DNA of 30,200 nucleotides, taken from VGMD01 sp964552055. GTDB taxonomy: Bacteria; Chlamydiota; Chlamydiia; Chlamydiales; 2-12-FULL-49-11. Position 1 is the first letter of the stretch, and each line of letters begins with the position of its first letter. Shown here piece by piece: positions 1-7,686 of the stretch. The position numbers were made by a program, and so were the translations under genes. The stretch is from assembly GCA_964552055.1 (NCBI GenBank), contig CAZKFL010000024.1, forward strand, positions 1-30,200, written 5' to 3'. The notes below the pieces were generated by a model, which was given only the letters and a program-made list of their open reading frames with translations, searched no databases and had not been told where the DNA came from.

Positions 1-206
1 ACCCAATTATATATTCGCTGTTTAAGATGATTTAGACTACCCACAAATTTATTTCTAGAGAACAGCCTTGATTTAAAACTTCCTGACATACAACCTACAT
101 CCGCCACTGGAACAACTCTACGTCCTCCTAAATTTCCTGACCTTTGAGGAAATTCTCCCACTACAATTTGGGGATTCCCAGGAAAAAGCGCACCCGATAT
201 AGACAT
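1..206 (-). CDS. Unidentified open frame running off the left edge (partial)
   Basis: A stop-free minus-strand frame begins with ATG at 206-204 and continues past the left edge (68 codons visible). The only in-frame stop seen lies upstream of the start, near 285. The translation has a Gly/Arg/Val-rich stretch (GGRRVVPVADVGCMSG) and a basic C-terminal part. I do not recognise a family. No convincing ribosome-binding site precedes the ATG. It could be a real gene start, an internal fragment of a broken gene, or chance. It lies downstream of, and on the same strand as, the 2H-phosphoesterase-like gene, across an assembly gap. Confidence 0.3.
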   Translation of the reverse strand, partial: MSISGALFPGNPQIVVGEFPQRSGNLGGRRVVPVADVGCMSGSFKSRLFSRNKFVGSLNHLKQRIYNW

Positions 207-315
207 AGTTAATAAACCTATTTTATTGCTCGCATCAATTATATTTTCCTGCTTTATTTTAGTATATAAATATCAAAAAGCTGTTGATGACCAGATATTT
301 GAAGTAAAGAGATCC

Positions 316-359
316 GTTCTGATTCTTTTATGACCCCTTCCTTGCCGAACATCTAATGG
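316..359. repeat. 44-bp direct repeat, copy 1 (abuts assembly gap)
   Basis: These 44 bases recur exactly at 475-518. On the minus strand they encode the last codons and stop of the 2H-phosphoesterase-like gene (IRCSARKGS-stop) plus some downstream sequence. This copy ends at the N run, so it may be the 3' tip of a second gene copy lost in the gap, or a contig-end overlap that was not merged. Confidence 0.9.
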
Positions 360-369
360 NNNNNNNNNN
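360..369. other. Assembly gap (10 N)
   Basis: Ten consecutive N. This is a placeholder length typical of scaffolding, so the true distance is unknown. The sequence just left of it duplicates 475-518, so the join may be wrong or a tandem copy may be collapsed. Confidence 0.98.
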
Positions 370-474
370 AGTGCTATTCGCACTAGATAAGCCCGAGGTA
401 AATTTAAATATGGGCATTTACAACGAAGAAAAAACCAAGTTTTGAATCACGAGCAGTATAAAGCGAAGGAATCA

Positions 475-518
475 GTTCTGATTCTTTTATGACCCCTTCC
501 TTGCCGAACATCTAATGG
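475..518. repeat. 44-bp direct repeat, copy 2 (3' end of the 2H gene)
   Basis: Exact second copy of 316-359. It spans the stop codon and last ten or so codons of the minus-strand gene 487-1074 and about 12 bp beyond it. Confidence 0.9.
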
Positions 519-1074
519 ATGATGGGGAAGACCCCAAGACATTCCTAAACAGTGGGAAGGATTTTACCATTTTGGGTTTTACGCCGATAGTGATATGGAA
601 ATCATACTCTTGTTTTGGCAATCCATATTTTTCTCTGATCTTATCAAGCTGCGGAGCATCCACAACAATGAAATACACTTCATCAATTTCTTTCCATCTG
701 GGAGGATGAACTACCTGACATTTTTTAGGAACAAAGAAAACCATCTCTCCACACTCCTTCATATCCTTAATGCCATATTTTGCTGTCTCCTCAGGATACA
801 TAACGGTTATATGGGCACCAACTAAACCGGCATCTCCAAAGTAGGGAGGTTCTTGAAATCCGTCTTGTTGAATGAATGTGATCAGCGCGTGGACGTATTC
901 ATCATCTAGGTCAACGTACACAAATCCATTAGACCTTTTTAAAATTCCATAATTGGGTAAATTTTTATCTATGTAATTTAAAATTACAGGGCAAGAAGGA
1001 GCTGGAATTTCTTGAGCAAAAGAAGTCGCAAAAAGTATAATTAAAAAAAATTGCATGTATCCAAAAAAACGCAT
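487..1074 (-). CDS. Secreted 2H-phosphoesterase-like protein
   Basis: A 195-residue protein with an N-terminal signal peptide (hydrophobic residues about 7-20, then AQE). It carries two H-x-T motifs, H88-I-T90 and H160-I-T162, about 70 residues apart, each followed by hydrophobic residues. This is the signature of the 2H phosphoesterase superfamily (RNA ligase T, LigT/CPDase-like), which acts on 2',3'-cyclic or 2'-5' linked nucleotides. Length and motif spacing suit the family. An export signal is unusual for it, which suggests action in the periplasm or outside the cell. The ATG at 1074 follows an AAAGGTGGG ribosome-binding site. The family call rests on motifs only. The substrate cannot be deduced. 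Confidence 0.6.
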   Translation of the reverse strand: MRFFGYMQFFLIILFATSFAQEIPAPSCPVILNYIDKNLPNYGILKRSNGFVYVDLDDEYVHALITFIQQDGFQEPPYFGDAGLVGAHITVMYPEETAKYGIKDMKECGEMVFFVPKKCQVVHPPRWKEIDEVYFIVVDAPQLDKIREKYGLPKQEYDFHITIGVKPKMVKSFPLFRNVLGSSPSSIRCSARKGS

Positions 1075-1544
1075 GTGCCCACCTTTAGCTTAGAGCCTTT
1101 ATAATACCTATGATTGAGATGATTTGTTTGCTATACATTATTATTTGACCCTGATTGATTCCTTATCAGGGCACCGAAAATTAAAAAATAAAATTTAATA
1201 GTTAATTCCTTGACAATTGCTTTAAACTGCTTGAATTATTTTCTTGACTTATCTAATATTTTTGATTGCTAATAGCCTGTTTAATATCTCTGACCCTATG
1301 ATTTGTTTGCTAAAATCCGCTAGAAATTCGTGAAAATTCTTCGTAATATTAAATAATATTGTGAAAAATTTTCACGATTTTATAGCGAATTTATAGCAGC
1401 AAAGCATCTCAATCATAGGTATTATACAGGCTCTAAGAAAAAATCAAACCTCAAAGAGTTTCCGTAAAATTTTGGCGCAAAAAAAGTTGATAGTAAGCCA
1501 AATAATAAAAATTTATATCAACCTATTTAAATTAAGAGTTTTTT
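1075..1544. other. Intergenic region between divergent genes, mostly a palindromic repeat element
   Basis: About 470 bp without a gene. Nearly all of it from 1091 to 1435 is the inverted-repeat element described separately. It also holds a small stem-loop (CCCTGAT near 1148 pairing with ATCAGGG near 1164) followed by CACCGAAAATT. The remaining 1436-1544 must carry the promoter of the kinase-like gene; an AAGAG ribosome-binding site lies just before its ATG. No clear -35/-10 pair was found. Confidence 0.6.
1091..1435. repeat. MITE-like palindromic element with 31-bp inverted ends
   Basis: Positions 1091-1121 and 1405-1435 are inverted copies matching at 30 of 31 bases. Inside, 1273-1431 is itself one long imperfect palindrome: it begins GCCTGTTTAATATCT and ends with the inverse. 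The arms stay recognisably complementary for most of their length and close on AATATT-aaat-AATATT. No open frame is present. The structure (non-coding, inverted termini, folds on itself) fits a miniature inverted-repeat element or a REP-like palindrome. A related fragment lies at 11573-11604. Confidence 0.7.
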
Positions 1545-3965
1545 ATGCTTTCTCCATATGGTTCGACTGATGCCTCTCGGCTTGACCCCCCTAAATCTGG
1601 TCTAGTTCATTTAAAACATTTTGGTAAACTTGACTTAAAATTCAGTCTTTTTGATTCTAGAGAAATCCCAATGCGGGTATTAGAAATAGCTGCTTTTGCT
1701 TTTGACTGGTTTTGTCAACCCTCTTGCTTTCAAAAAATTTATCTTTCTGACCCTGGGTTTGTTGCATGCGCAAAAAATGGACCTGTAGAGCCACAAGACC
1801 TGCCTAAACAAGAACTTCCCCACTCCATCAGAAAGTTAAATTCATCCTCCTTCATTCTTACACTAGACAGAAAAGACCCAACCACACTGATAGGAGAAGG
1901 TGTTTATAAAAAAGTTAAAAAGGGATGGCTCATACATCTTGATGCAAGCTACCGAATATCCACCAAGAAAATTGGTTGCGCGAAGGATAAACATGATAAA
2001 ACAAGCCGTTTTTTTATAAATTACCTTGATCTTCTACCTAAAGAGTTAAGAGGAATTGAATCTCAAAGTATATATTTTCATGAAACAAGCAAAGGAACCT
2101 ATAAAAAATTCCACCATGCTCCCTTAGCTCTCTGCGATGCTTCCCAACTTCCACGTCTTCATAAAACACCCAGTTTCACTCAACTAGCTTTGCTTTTTTT
2201 GGATTTAACAACAGGGGCGATGAATCTTTTAAACTATAGCCTCCTTCATGGTGATTTAAAACCAGACAACATACTTATTTATCATCAAGATGGGAAATAT
2301 TTTGCGAAGTTTTGCGATCTTAGTAGTGTTGGCAAAATTGGAGATCACATCAAAGAGCAAAATTTCAAATACCTTTCCTCTCTGCACAGATATATTTTAT
2401 TTCGAAAAATCCTAGAAACGCATACAAATCCGTCAATTGAAGAAATCAAAGAAGCTTACTCAAGACACCTAGAATCAGCAGCTTTCACATCATCTTATGA
2501 GGCTATTCTACAAAGCTTAGGACTTGTTTTTGCAGATATTGCGCTTTCGTTACCAAAATCAAAAGGTAGCCCAGAAGAAATGGAATTGTTTTGGAGCATG
2601 ATCTTTGAACTTACAGGGTTTAGAGCAGATTCCGAAAGTTTTACAAGCAGTGATTTTCATCAAAAAATGCATGAAAAAATTCTGAAATTAGCAGCGGAAG
2701 AAACCCCTCCTCCCCTGCCAAAAACATGTTTAATAGGAGTAAAGCGAAAATTAACTGATTTAGTATCAAAAAAACGCCCTATTCAGATTTCATTAGAAAA
2801 AACGTATGAAACAACTAGAGGTTTTTCAATGAGAATAGAAGGGGGAAGATACCCAAAAAAAGCCTTAGAGTTTGAATATATTCTTGCGCAGATCCTCAAA
2901 CTTTTTAAACATGCAACCCTTGCTTCTACCAAAAAGATTTATTTTAATGATTCAGCAGCTTACATAAAACAGGCATCCGGATTAGATAACCCCTCCTGTC
3001 CCAATTCAATTAAGTGCCTCAGTGAAGGGAGATGGATTGTTATACTTAACAGAAAGTCTAAAACAACTTTAGAAGTGCAAGACTCTTTTATAAAGAAGAA
3101 ATATGGATGGGAAATAACCTCTTCACGCCCTAATCAATTTATAGCTCAGCAAGTGGTTATTTGCACAGACATGCGTTCAAAAATGGAATCATGTGACAGA
3201 TGGGCTATGGAACGATTGCGTGATTTAACCTGTGTCGAATGCCCAGGAGAGCGATTCTCATTTCAAACAAGTGATAATCATATTAAAGAGCTCCATATTG
3301 CACCTCCGGCAGGAATTAACGGTTTTGATTTTGCTCAAAGTCATGACAAAATAACATTTCCTCAATTTTTACAAATTTGCTCTGACACTTTAACAGGAAT
3401 TGCAGAACTTCATGAAAATGACTTAATCTATGGAAATTTAAAGCCAAACAAAATTGTTATTTTCAATAATCCCATATCAGGAGATTATTCTGCAAAAATC
3501 AGCGCTTCTTCTACCTGCATGCCCTTGGGTAATATATGCTCCAAAGCAACACTAGATTACCTTTCCCCAAGAATTAGGCATTTAATAAATTCAGAAGTAT
3601 CTACGAGCATTCCTGATCCAACATATGAGCAAATTCAGGATAAATATTATGAAAACCCCCTTTCTTTTAATATAATTATTACTCCAGAAGATGAAACAGC
3701 AACAGCTGGAATAATTCTTTCCGAATTAGCAGTTATAATGAAAAACACACTTTCCTCTACAACTTCAGAAAACCGAGATCATTTTTGGCGGATTATATCT
3801 AGTCTTATAGGGAGCATAATCGCTCCCACCTCATTTTCAACTGGGATGACTTTTTTTCAAAATCTAAATATACAAATTGCAAATACCTTCCGCACAGGGC
3901 CACCCCGAACCCCAACAATCTCATTAAGAGGAGCAGCCTCTGAAATTAAATCGATTTGCATTTAA
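1545..3965 (+). CDS. Eukaryotic-like double kinase-domain protein, second domain degenerate
   Basis: An 806-residue protein made of two homologous halves. Half 1 has a glycine-loop-like G117-E-G119 segment, a catalytic loop H235-G-D237-L-K-P-D-N242 and a D258-L-S in place of DFG, so the catalytic and metal-binding aspartates are present. Half 2 repeats the layout: NRKSKTTLEV...KKKYGW matches DRKDPTTLIG...KKVKKGW of half 1. Its loop reads Y629-G-N631-L-K-P-N-K and no DFG equivalent is visible, so it is probably a pseudokinase. No signal peptide or transmembrane segment is seen. Serine/threonine-kinase-like proteins with no close bacterial relatives are often type III effectors in chlamydiae; that role here is inference. 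The ATG is preceded by AAGAG six bases upstream. The gene converges on the short gene at 3992. Confidence 0.75.
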   Translation: MLSPYGSTDASRLDPPKSGLVHLKHFGKLDLKFSLFDSREIPMRVLEIAAFAFDWFCQPSCFQKIYLSDPGFVACAKNGPVEPQDLPKQELPHSIRKLNSSSFILTLDRKDPTTLIGEGVYKKVKKGWLIHLDASYRISTKKIGCAKDKHDKTSRFFINYLDLLPKELRGIESQSIYFHETSKGTYKKFHHAPLALCDASQLPRLHKTPSFTQLALLFLDLTTGAMNLLNYSLLHGDLKPDNILIYHQDGKYFAKFCDLSSVGKIGDHIKEQNFKYLSSLHRYILFRKILETHTNPSIEEIKEAYSRHLESAAFTSSYEAILQSLGLVFADIALSLPKSKGSPEEMELFWSMIFELTGFRADSESFTSSDFHQKMHEKILKLAAEETPPPLPKTCLIGVKRKLTDLVSKKRPIQISLEKTYETTRGFSMRIEGGRYPKKALEFEYILAQILKLFKHATLASTKKIYFNDSAAYIKQASGLDNPSCPNSIKCLSEGRWIVILNRKSKTTLEVQDSFIKKKYGWEITSSRPNQFIAQQVVICTDMRSKMESCDRWAMERLRDLTCVECPGERFSFQTSDNHIKELHIAPPAGINGFDFAQSHDKITFPQFLQICSDTLTGIAELHENDLIYGNLKPNKIVIFNNPISGDYSAKISASSTCMPLGNICSKATLDYLSPRIRHLINSEVSTSIPDPTYEQIQDKYYENPLSFNIIITPEDETATAGIILSELAVIMKNTLSSTTSENRDHFWRIISSLIGSIIAPTSFSTGMTFFQNLNIQIANTFRTGPPRTPTISLRGAASEIKSICI

Positions 3966-3991
3966 AAAGCAGGCTTATAATTAGATAGTTA

Positions 3992-4237
3992 TTAAGGGCT
4001 TTCTCCAGTGCCCGGGCCACCTGCACCTGCTGCTCCTCCACCGCCTGAGTGCCCTGCACCTGCTGCTCCTCCACCGCCAGCGCCGCCTTCGGCATGAGCT
4101 ACTTTATCATCAGGAGAATCACATATGTTTTCAATCTCCCAAGATACCTGCTCAAGAAATTCCTCGGTAACATCAGAAGGATTACTATACGCTGCTAAGG
4201 GAATGACTTGCGCCGATTCAATTCTGAAGTGCGACAA
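3992..4237 (-). CDS. Short protein with Gly/Ala-rich tail, possibly a gene remnant
   Basis: An 81-codon frame whose first half is ordinary acidic sequence (SNPSDVTEEFLEQVSWEI) and whose last 31 residues are almost only Gly and Ala. The only available start is TTG at 4237, because a TGA lies four codons upstream. In the neighbouring frame an ATG near 4293 opens a short peptide (MKEYIENRDVLRLM) that stops just before this TTG. This suggests a single-base frameshift may have split a gene of roughly 95 codons. A Gly/Ala tail of the same style occurs near the N terminus of the ankyrin protein at 7687-9309. Function unknown. It could be a pseudogene. Confidence 0.4.
   Translation of the reverse strand: MSHFRIESAQVIPLAAYSNPSDVTEEFLEQVSWEIENICDSPDDKVAHAEGGAGGGGAAGAGHSGGGGAAGAGGPGTGESP
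4021..4078. repeat. 25-bp direct repeat, two copies with 33-bp period
   Basis: CTGCACCTGCTGCTCCTCC followed by ACCGCC occurs exactly at 4021-4045 and 4054-4078. Read on the minus strand it codes for GGGGAAGAG twice in the tail of the short gene. It is much more GC-rich than its surroundings. Confidence 0.85.
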
Positions 4238-4384
4238 TACATTACATCAACCTTAGAACATCACGGTTCTCTATATATTCTTTCATAATATCATTTTTAT
4301 AATGAGTGTGATAGGCTAAATATTGTTTATATATGCAAATAAGAGTTTTAAAAGGGCGAACCCTTTAAATGAAGGCGCTCCATT

Positions 4385-4438
4385 GGGGGTGCGGGGGGGA
4401 AAACCCCTGGCGGGGGGGTAGGGGGGGGAGTATCCCCC
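4385..4438. other. G-rich tract next to the IS30 element
   Basis: The plus strand carries runs of 5, 7, 7 and 8 guanines (GGGGGTGCGGGGGGG, GGCGGGGGGG, TAGGGGGGGG) broken by AAAACCCC, then CCCCC. It could fold as a G-quadruplex or as G-run/C-run hairpins. It lies directly outside the left end of the IS30 element and is strongly out of keeping with the AT-rich flanks. Confidence 0.6.
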
Positions 4439-4440
4439 GC

Positions 4441-5463
4441 TTAAAAATAAATGCAACTACTAATCAACCATCAGAGCGCTAAACACCTCATTTGGAGTGC
4501 TATATTCCAAGATTTTTCTAGGCCTATTATTAAGCAACATCTCTACATCATCGAGTTTTTTTTGATCTTGATTTATAAAAGATTTACCTTTTGGAAAATA
4601 TTGTCGAAGTAAACCATTTGTATGTTCATTTAATCCGCGCTCCCAGGAATGATACGGTTTTGCAAAGAAAAAATCTGCTTCTAAAAGTTTGCTTATTTGT
4701 TCATGATGAGCAAATTCTCTCCCATTGTCAGATGTAATAGTAAGCACATTATTTTTAATCGGATGTAGCTTTTTTATTAATGCATTACGAACTTCATCAG
4801 CAGTTTTATTTGGAGTTTTAATAATTTTAGTTAGTTTTGATTTCCTTTCCACCATCGTTACAATTACTTCTCCACCTTTACTTCCATTAATGGTATCAAT
4901 TTCCCAATCGCCTAATCGACTTTTTTCTTCTACAATCGGAGGACGTTGATCTATATCAACCCTGTTATGAAGACATCCTTTACCTGATTTCCAAACATTT
5001 TTTCTATTAGACAATTTTCTGCGATGTCTTAGGTTTTTAAAGAGACTTCCTCCTTTACTCCAGTCTTGCCAAATGTGGTTATAAATTGCCTCATGACTAA
5101 TGCTGGAAAGATTTGTGCTCTTTTTTATCCACCCTGATATTTGTTCAGGACTCCATTGAAGAGAAAGTTTTTCTTCAATAAGTTCAATTAGCTCTTTTGT
5201 CATTTTGTGTTTACGACTACTTGCTTGTTTGCGACGTTCTTTACTTTTATTATCAGCTTGTTTAGATCGATAACCTCTTTTTCCAGTATTTTTTTCTAAC
5301 TCTCTGTATACGGTTGATCTATAGATACGCAATTCCTTAGCAATTTGTGCATTAGAATCTCCTCTTTGTTTTAAAATATAAATCTGGCATCGTTGTTCGT
5401 AAGCCAGGTGATGGTAGCTCTTGGGCATATGATCTCTTTAGTGTTGTGTTTCAAAAATTCACT
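4441..5463 (-). mobile_element. IS30-family insertion sequence
   Basis: A single complete transposase gene flanked by imperfect inverted ends. The left end near 4441-4463 reads AAATGCAACTACTAA and the right end, read inward on the minus strand from about 5463, has AAACACAACACTAA. The transposase stop codon lies inside the left repeat, as is common in compact IS30 elements. Exact outer borders and the target duplication could not be fixed by eye. Confidence 0.7.
4460..5428 (-). CDS. IS30-family transposase
   Basis: A 322-residue DDE transposase. An N-terminal helix-turn-helix (about residues 8-45; QIAKELRIYRSTVYREL) binds the ends. The catalytic triad is visible as D178 in GDWEID, D234 in TSDNGREF and E268 in ERGLNEHTNGLLRQYFPKG, the last being the classic IS30 signature. 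Length is normal for the family and no frameshift is seen, so it is probably active. It lies between the Gly/Ala-rich short gene and the ADP-ribosyltransferase-like gene, all on the minus strand. Confidence 0.95.
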   Translation of the reverse strand: MPKSYHHLAYEQRCQIYILKQRGDSNAQIAKELRIYRSTVYRELEKNTGKRGYRSKQADNKSKERRKQASSRKHKMTKELIELIEEKLSLQWSPEQISGWIKKSTNLSSISHEAIYNHIWQDWSKGGSLFKNLRHRRKLSNRKNVWKSGKGCLHNRVDIDQRPPIVEEKSRLGDWEIDTINGSKGGEVIVTMVERKSKLTKIIKTPNKTADEVRNALIKKLHPIKNNVLTITSDNGREFAHHEQISKLLEADFFFAKPYHSWERGLNEHTNGLLRQYFPKGKSFINQDQKKLDDVEMLLNNRPRKILEYSTPNEVFSALMVD

Positions 5464-5594
5464 ATAGAGATTAAGCCATCATTTGGCCATTTGTTCTTGA
5501 TCAAATTAAAAACTAATATAAGCTCATTCAATAGGCATGCTACTTAGAGAGGTTCCTCTTTCGGAGATCCTTTATAACAGAGCTTTCTAGTTTT

Positions 5595-7061
5595 TTAGTG
5601 TCGCACTTCAAACTTAAATTGGCCTTGTCCTAATTGATTATAAACCTTTTGGTCTCTTTTGCGAGACTCTCCTTCCTTCGCAAACTGCCTAGGAGTATAA
5701 ATTCTATCAATTGTTAGATACCCTTCACTTCTCATAGTCCTATCTGTTCCTAAAAATGAGACAAAACAACAGCCCCCTTGAAAGTGTTTAAAAGCCAATC
5801 CACTGATTTTTAAAACCTGTCTTACTATAGATGTTGCTCCATAATTTGTAAGATTCCCATGATCTACCCCAAGATCAACATCAATACATTCACATAATTC
5901 TAAATAAGCATGTATATAGATTTTATGAATTAATTCAACAAATCTACGATAATTAATCTCATTTAAGCCCCATCCAATTTTTTCTTTAGGCTTCATATTC
6001 ACGGTAAGACGAAGAATCCCATGTTTTTCATTATTAACTTTCATAGGGCCCGTAAAGATGGCAGAATACTTAGCAGCAAGCTGTCTATTAGCAAGATACA
6101 GTCCTTCTCCGCAAAGATATGGATTTGCTTTATCTTTTTTGAAAAATGAGATAATATCAGGGTCTTTTCTAGAAATACCCTCTCGAATTTTATCTAAACT
6201 TCGTGTGCCATGGAAGGGCCTAAATAACCCATCCTCAACAAGTGGAGTAAATCCATATTCTGGATCACTTACTAAATCTTCAAAGTTAATAATTTCAATT
6301 GCGCGAATTCCTGCAGAATTATCCCATCCAAAAATTGGCATTCTACCTAAAAAATCAAAGACTTTATCGCCCCAAACATCCTTAAGTCTTTTCTCAATTG
6401 CGCTAATTACGAAAGGAAAAATAAATGGCGTTCCTACGTATTTCTCTAAAGACATGTAATCTTTTTTATGAGAGCTCTGAAAAAAAATTTTTCCACTAGT
6501 TGTCCATCTAATTTTTTCAAGATCTTCAATCTTGTGAAAAAATTCGTTTATGATATCAATAGTTGGCATTAGTGTCTTATCTACAACACAAATCTTATCA
6601 TAAATTAACTCAAACAGTAGCGCCAATACAAAAGGAAGTGGCATTTCTATTTCAGGGCCCTCTTTTTGCATGGCTTTAATTTCCTTAAGAATTTTAGGGT
6701 ATTCCGATTCAAATATAGCCAATTCGTCTGCTTTATCACGCCGTTTAAGCCACTGCATAAAATATGCTGAACGTGTAAATTCTTCTTTTGGAATATTGAA
6801 TCCTAGCCTTCTTGAAACAAACCGAAAAAAAAGAGCCTGAATTTTATCATCTAGAACACCACCAGGTTTATTTTGATTTTTACAAAAATTAAAAGCTAGT
6901 AAGTTTAATTGATCCTGAAAATGATAAACATACTTTGTTCCAATATTACTTATTAGAAGCTGAACTACTGTCTTTAAATACAAGTTGGTATTAAAAAACC
7001 TGTTGTATATACCTCCACCTTCGAAATATGAGCTTGAAAACCTGCTGCTAACTACTTCCAT
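5595..7061 (-). CDS. Putative PARP-like ADP-ribosyltransferase, effector candidate
   Basis: A 488-residue protein. Residues about 280-455 show the order of motifs of the H-Y-E (PARP/diphtheria-toxin) ADP-ribosyltransferase fold: F283-H284-G-T-R287 (NAD-binding His), then G318-E-G-L-Y322-L-A324 with A330-K-Y332 (compare GxGIYFA...A.KY in PARPs), then S445-E446-G-Y-L followed by IDRIYTPRQF, which could hold the third-position Glu. The first 270 residues are helical and unlike any family I recognise. No signal peptide is seen, as expected for a type III-secreted protein. Enzymes of this class move ADP-ribose from NAD+ to a target. The ATG has GGTGG just upstream. Motif match only; a related NAD-using or unrelated fold is possible. 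Confidence 0.55.
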   Translation of the reverse strand: MEVVSSRFSSSYFEGGGIYNRFFNTNLYLKTVVQLLISNIGTKYVYHFQDQLNLLAFNFCKNQNKPGGVLDDKIQALFFRFVSRRLGFNIPKEEFTRSAYFMQWLKRRDKADELAIFESEYPKILKEIKAMQKEGPEIEMPLPFVLALLFELIYDKICVVDKTLMPTIDIINEFFHKIEDLEKIRWTTSGKIFFQSSHKKDYMSLEKYVGTPFIFPFVISAIEKRLKDVWGDKVFDFLGRMPIFGWDNSAGIRAIEIINFEDLVSDPEYGFTPLVEDGLFRPFHGTRSLDKIREGISRKDPDIISFFKKDKANPYLCGEGLYLANRQLAAKYSAIFTGPMKVNNEKHGILRLTVNMKPKEKIGWGLNEINYRRFVELIHKIYIHAYLELCECIDVDLGVDHGNLTNYGATSIVRQVLKISGLAFKHFQGGCCFVSFLGTDRTMRSEGYLTIDRIYTPRQFAKEGESRKRDQKVYNQLGQGQFKFEVRH

Positions 7062-7155
7062 AAACCACCATTTTTACACTGACTATAAGTTAACTATGAA
7101 TATTTACCAAAAAATTCACCACATTAAGTTCGAGAAAACCTGACCCTAATGGCTA

Positions 7156-7455
7156 TTATACTTTCCCTTCGGAAGCCCCCCCTTGCCAATAAATAAAAGG
7201 TTTAGCTTGAATGCGATTTCCAATGAATCTTAAAGAAACTCCTATAGGAGTTCCTAGTAGCGCTAAAGCGGCAAGAATAATCGATTTTATTAATAAGAGT
7301 AGATTACGACCATTATTTATAGCCCAGCTTGAGTCAACGTGCATCTGTTTTGTAACGGATGTAAGTTTATAGTATTCATGGGCCTTGCAAAGGGGATCTG
7401 TCATAAGGGAAGCAACTCGAAAGCAAGCAGATGTAAAAGTTGTGACTGACATCAT
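7156..7455 (-). CDS. Small membrane protein, unknown
   Basis: About 99 residues. One long hydrophobic segment (LLLLIKSIILAALALLGTP) sits in the second half, followed by a basic stretch (RFIGNRIQAK). The frame is open back to a GTG at 7482, but that has no ribosome-binding site. The double ATG at 7455/7452 has GGATGA upstream and is preferred. It lies between the ADP-ribosyltransferase-like and ankyrin genes on the same strand. The layout, a short N-terminal region plus one hydrophobic hairpin, resembles small membrane-inserted effectors of chlamydiae, but I see no specific family. Confidence 0.5.
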   Translation of the reverse strand: MMSVTTFTSACFRVASLMTDPLCKAHEYYKLTSVTKQMHVDSSWAINNGRNLLLLIKSIILAALALLGTPIGVSLRFIGNRIQAKPFIYWQGGASEGKV

Positions 7456-7642
7456 ATTTAATTCATCCAGGATATTAAACACTAATTATACACAATTTCT
7501 ACACAACAGTCTATTAATGAATAGGATAAATATTTTTCTTTACATCATAATAAACCTAACAGTTTTATTATGAGTAATTTACATAGACGCAGATTTCAAA
7601 ATAATCATTATTATGAACTGACTCTAATCTAGACTCTGTATG

Positions 7643-7675
7643 GGCTAGACTTAAAGGGAGTCTTCAAGTCTAGCC
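7643..7675 (-). terminator. Stem-loop downstream of the ankyrin gene
   Basis: Perfect 10-bp inverted repeat GGCTAGACTT / AAGTCTAGCC with a 13-base loop, starting 12 bp after the ankyrin gene ends. There is no T-run on the minus strand after the stem, so it may serve as an mRNA 3'-end stabiliser or a weak terminator. Confidence 0.5.
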
Positions 7676-7686
7676 ATAAAGTATCA

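Noticed and set aside
6058..6459. 133-codon plus-strand frame
   Set aside because: Lies wholly antisense inside the ADP-ribosyltransferase-like gene; composition looks like a mirror of that gene and there is no ribosome-binding site.
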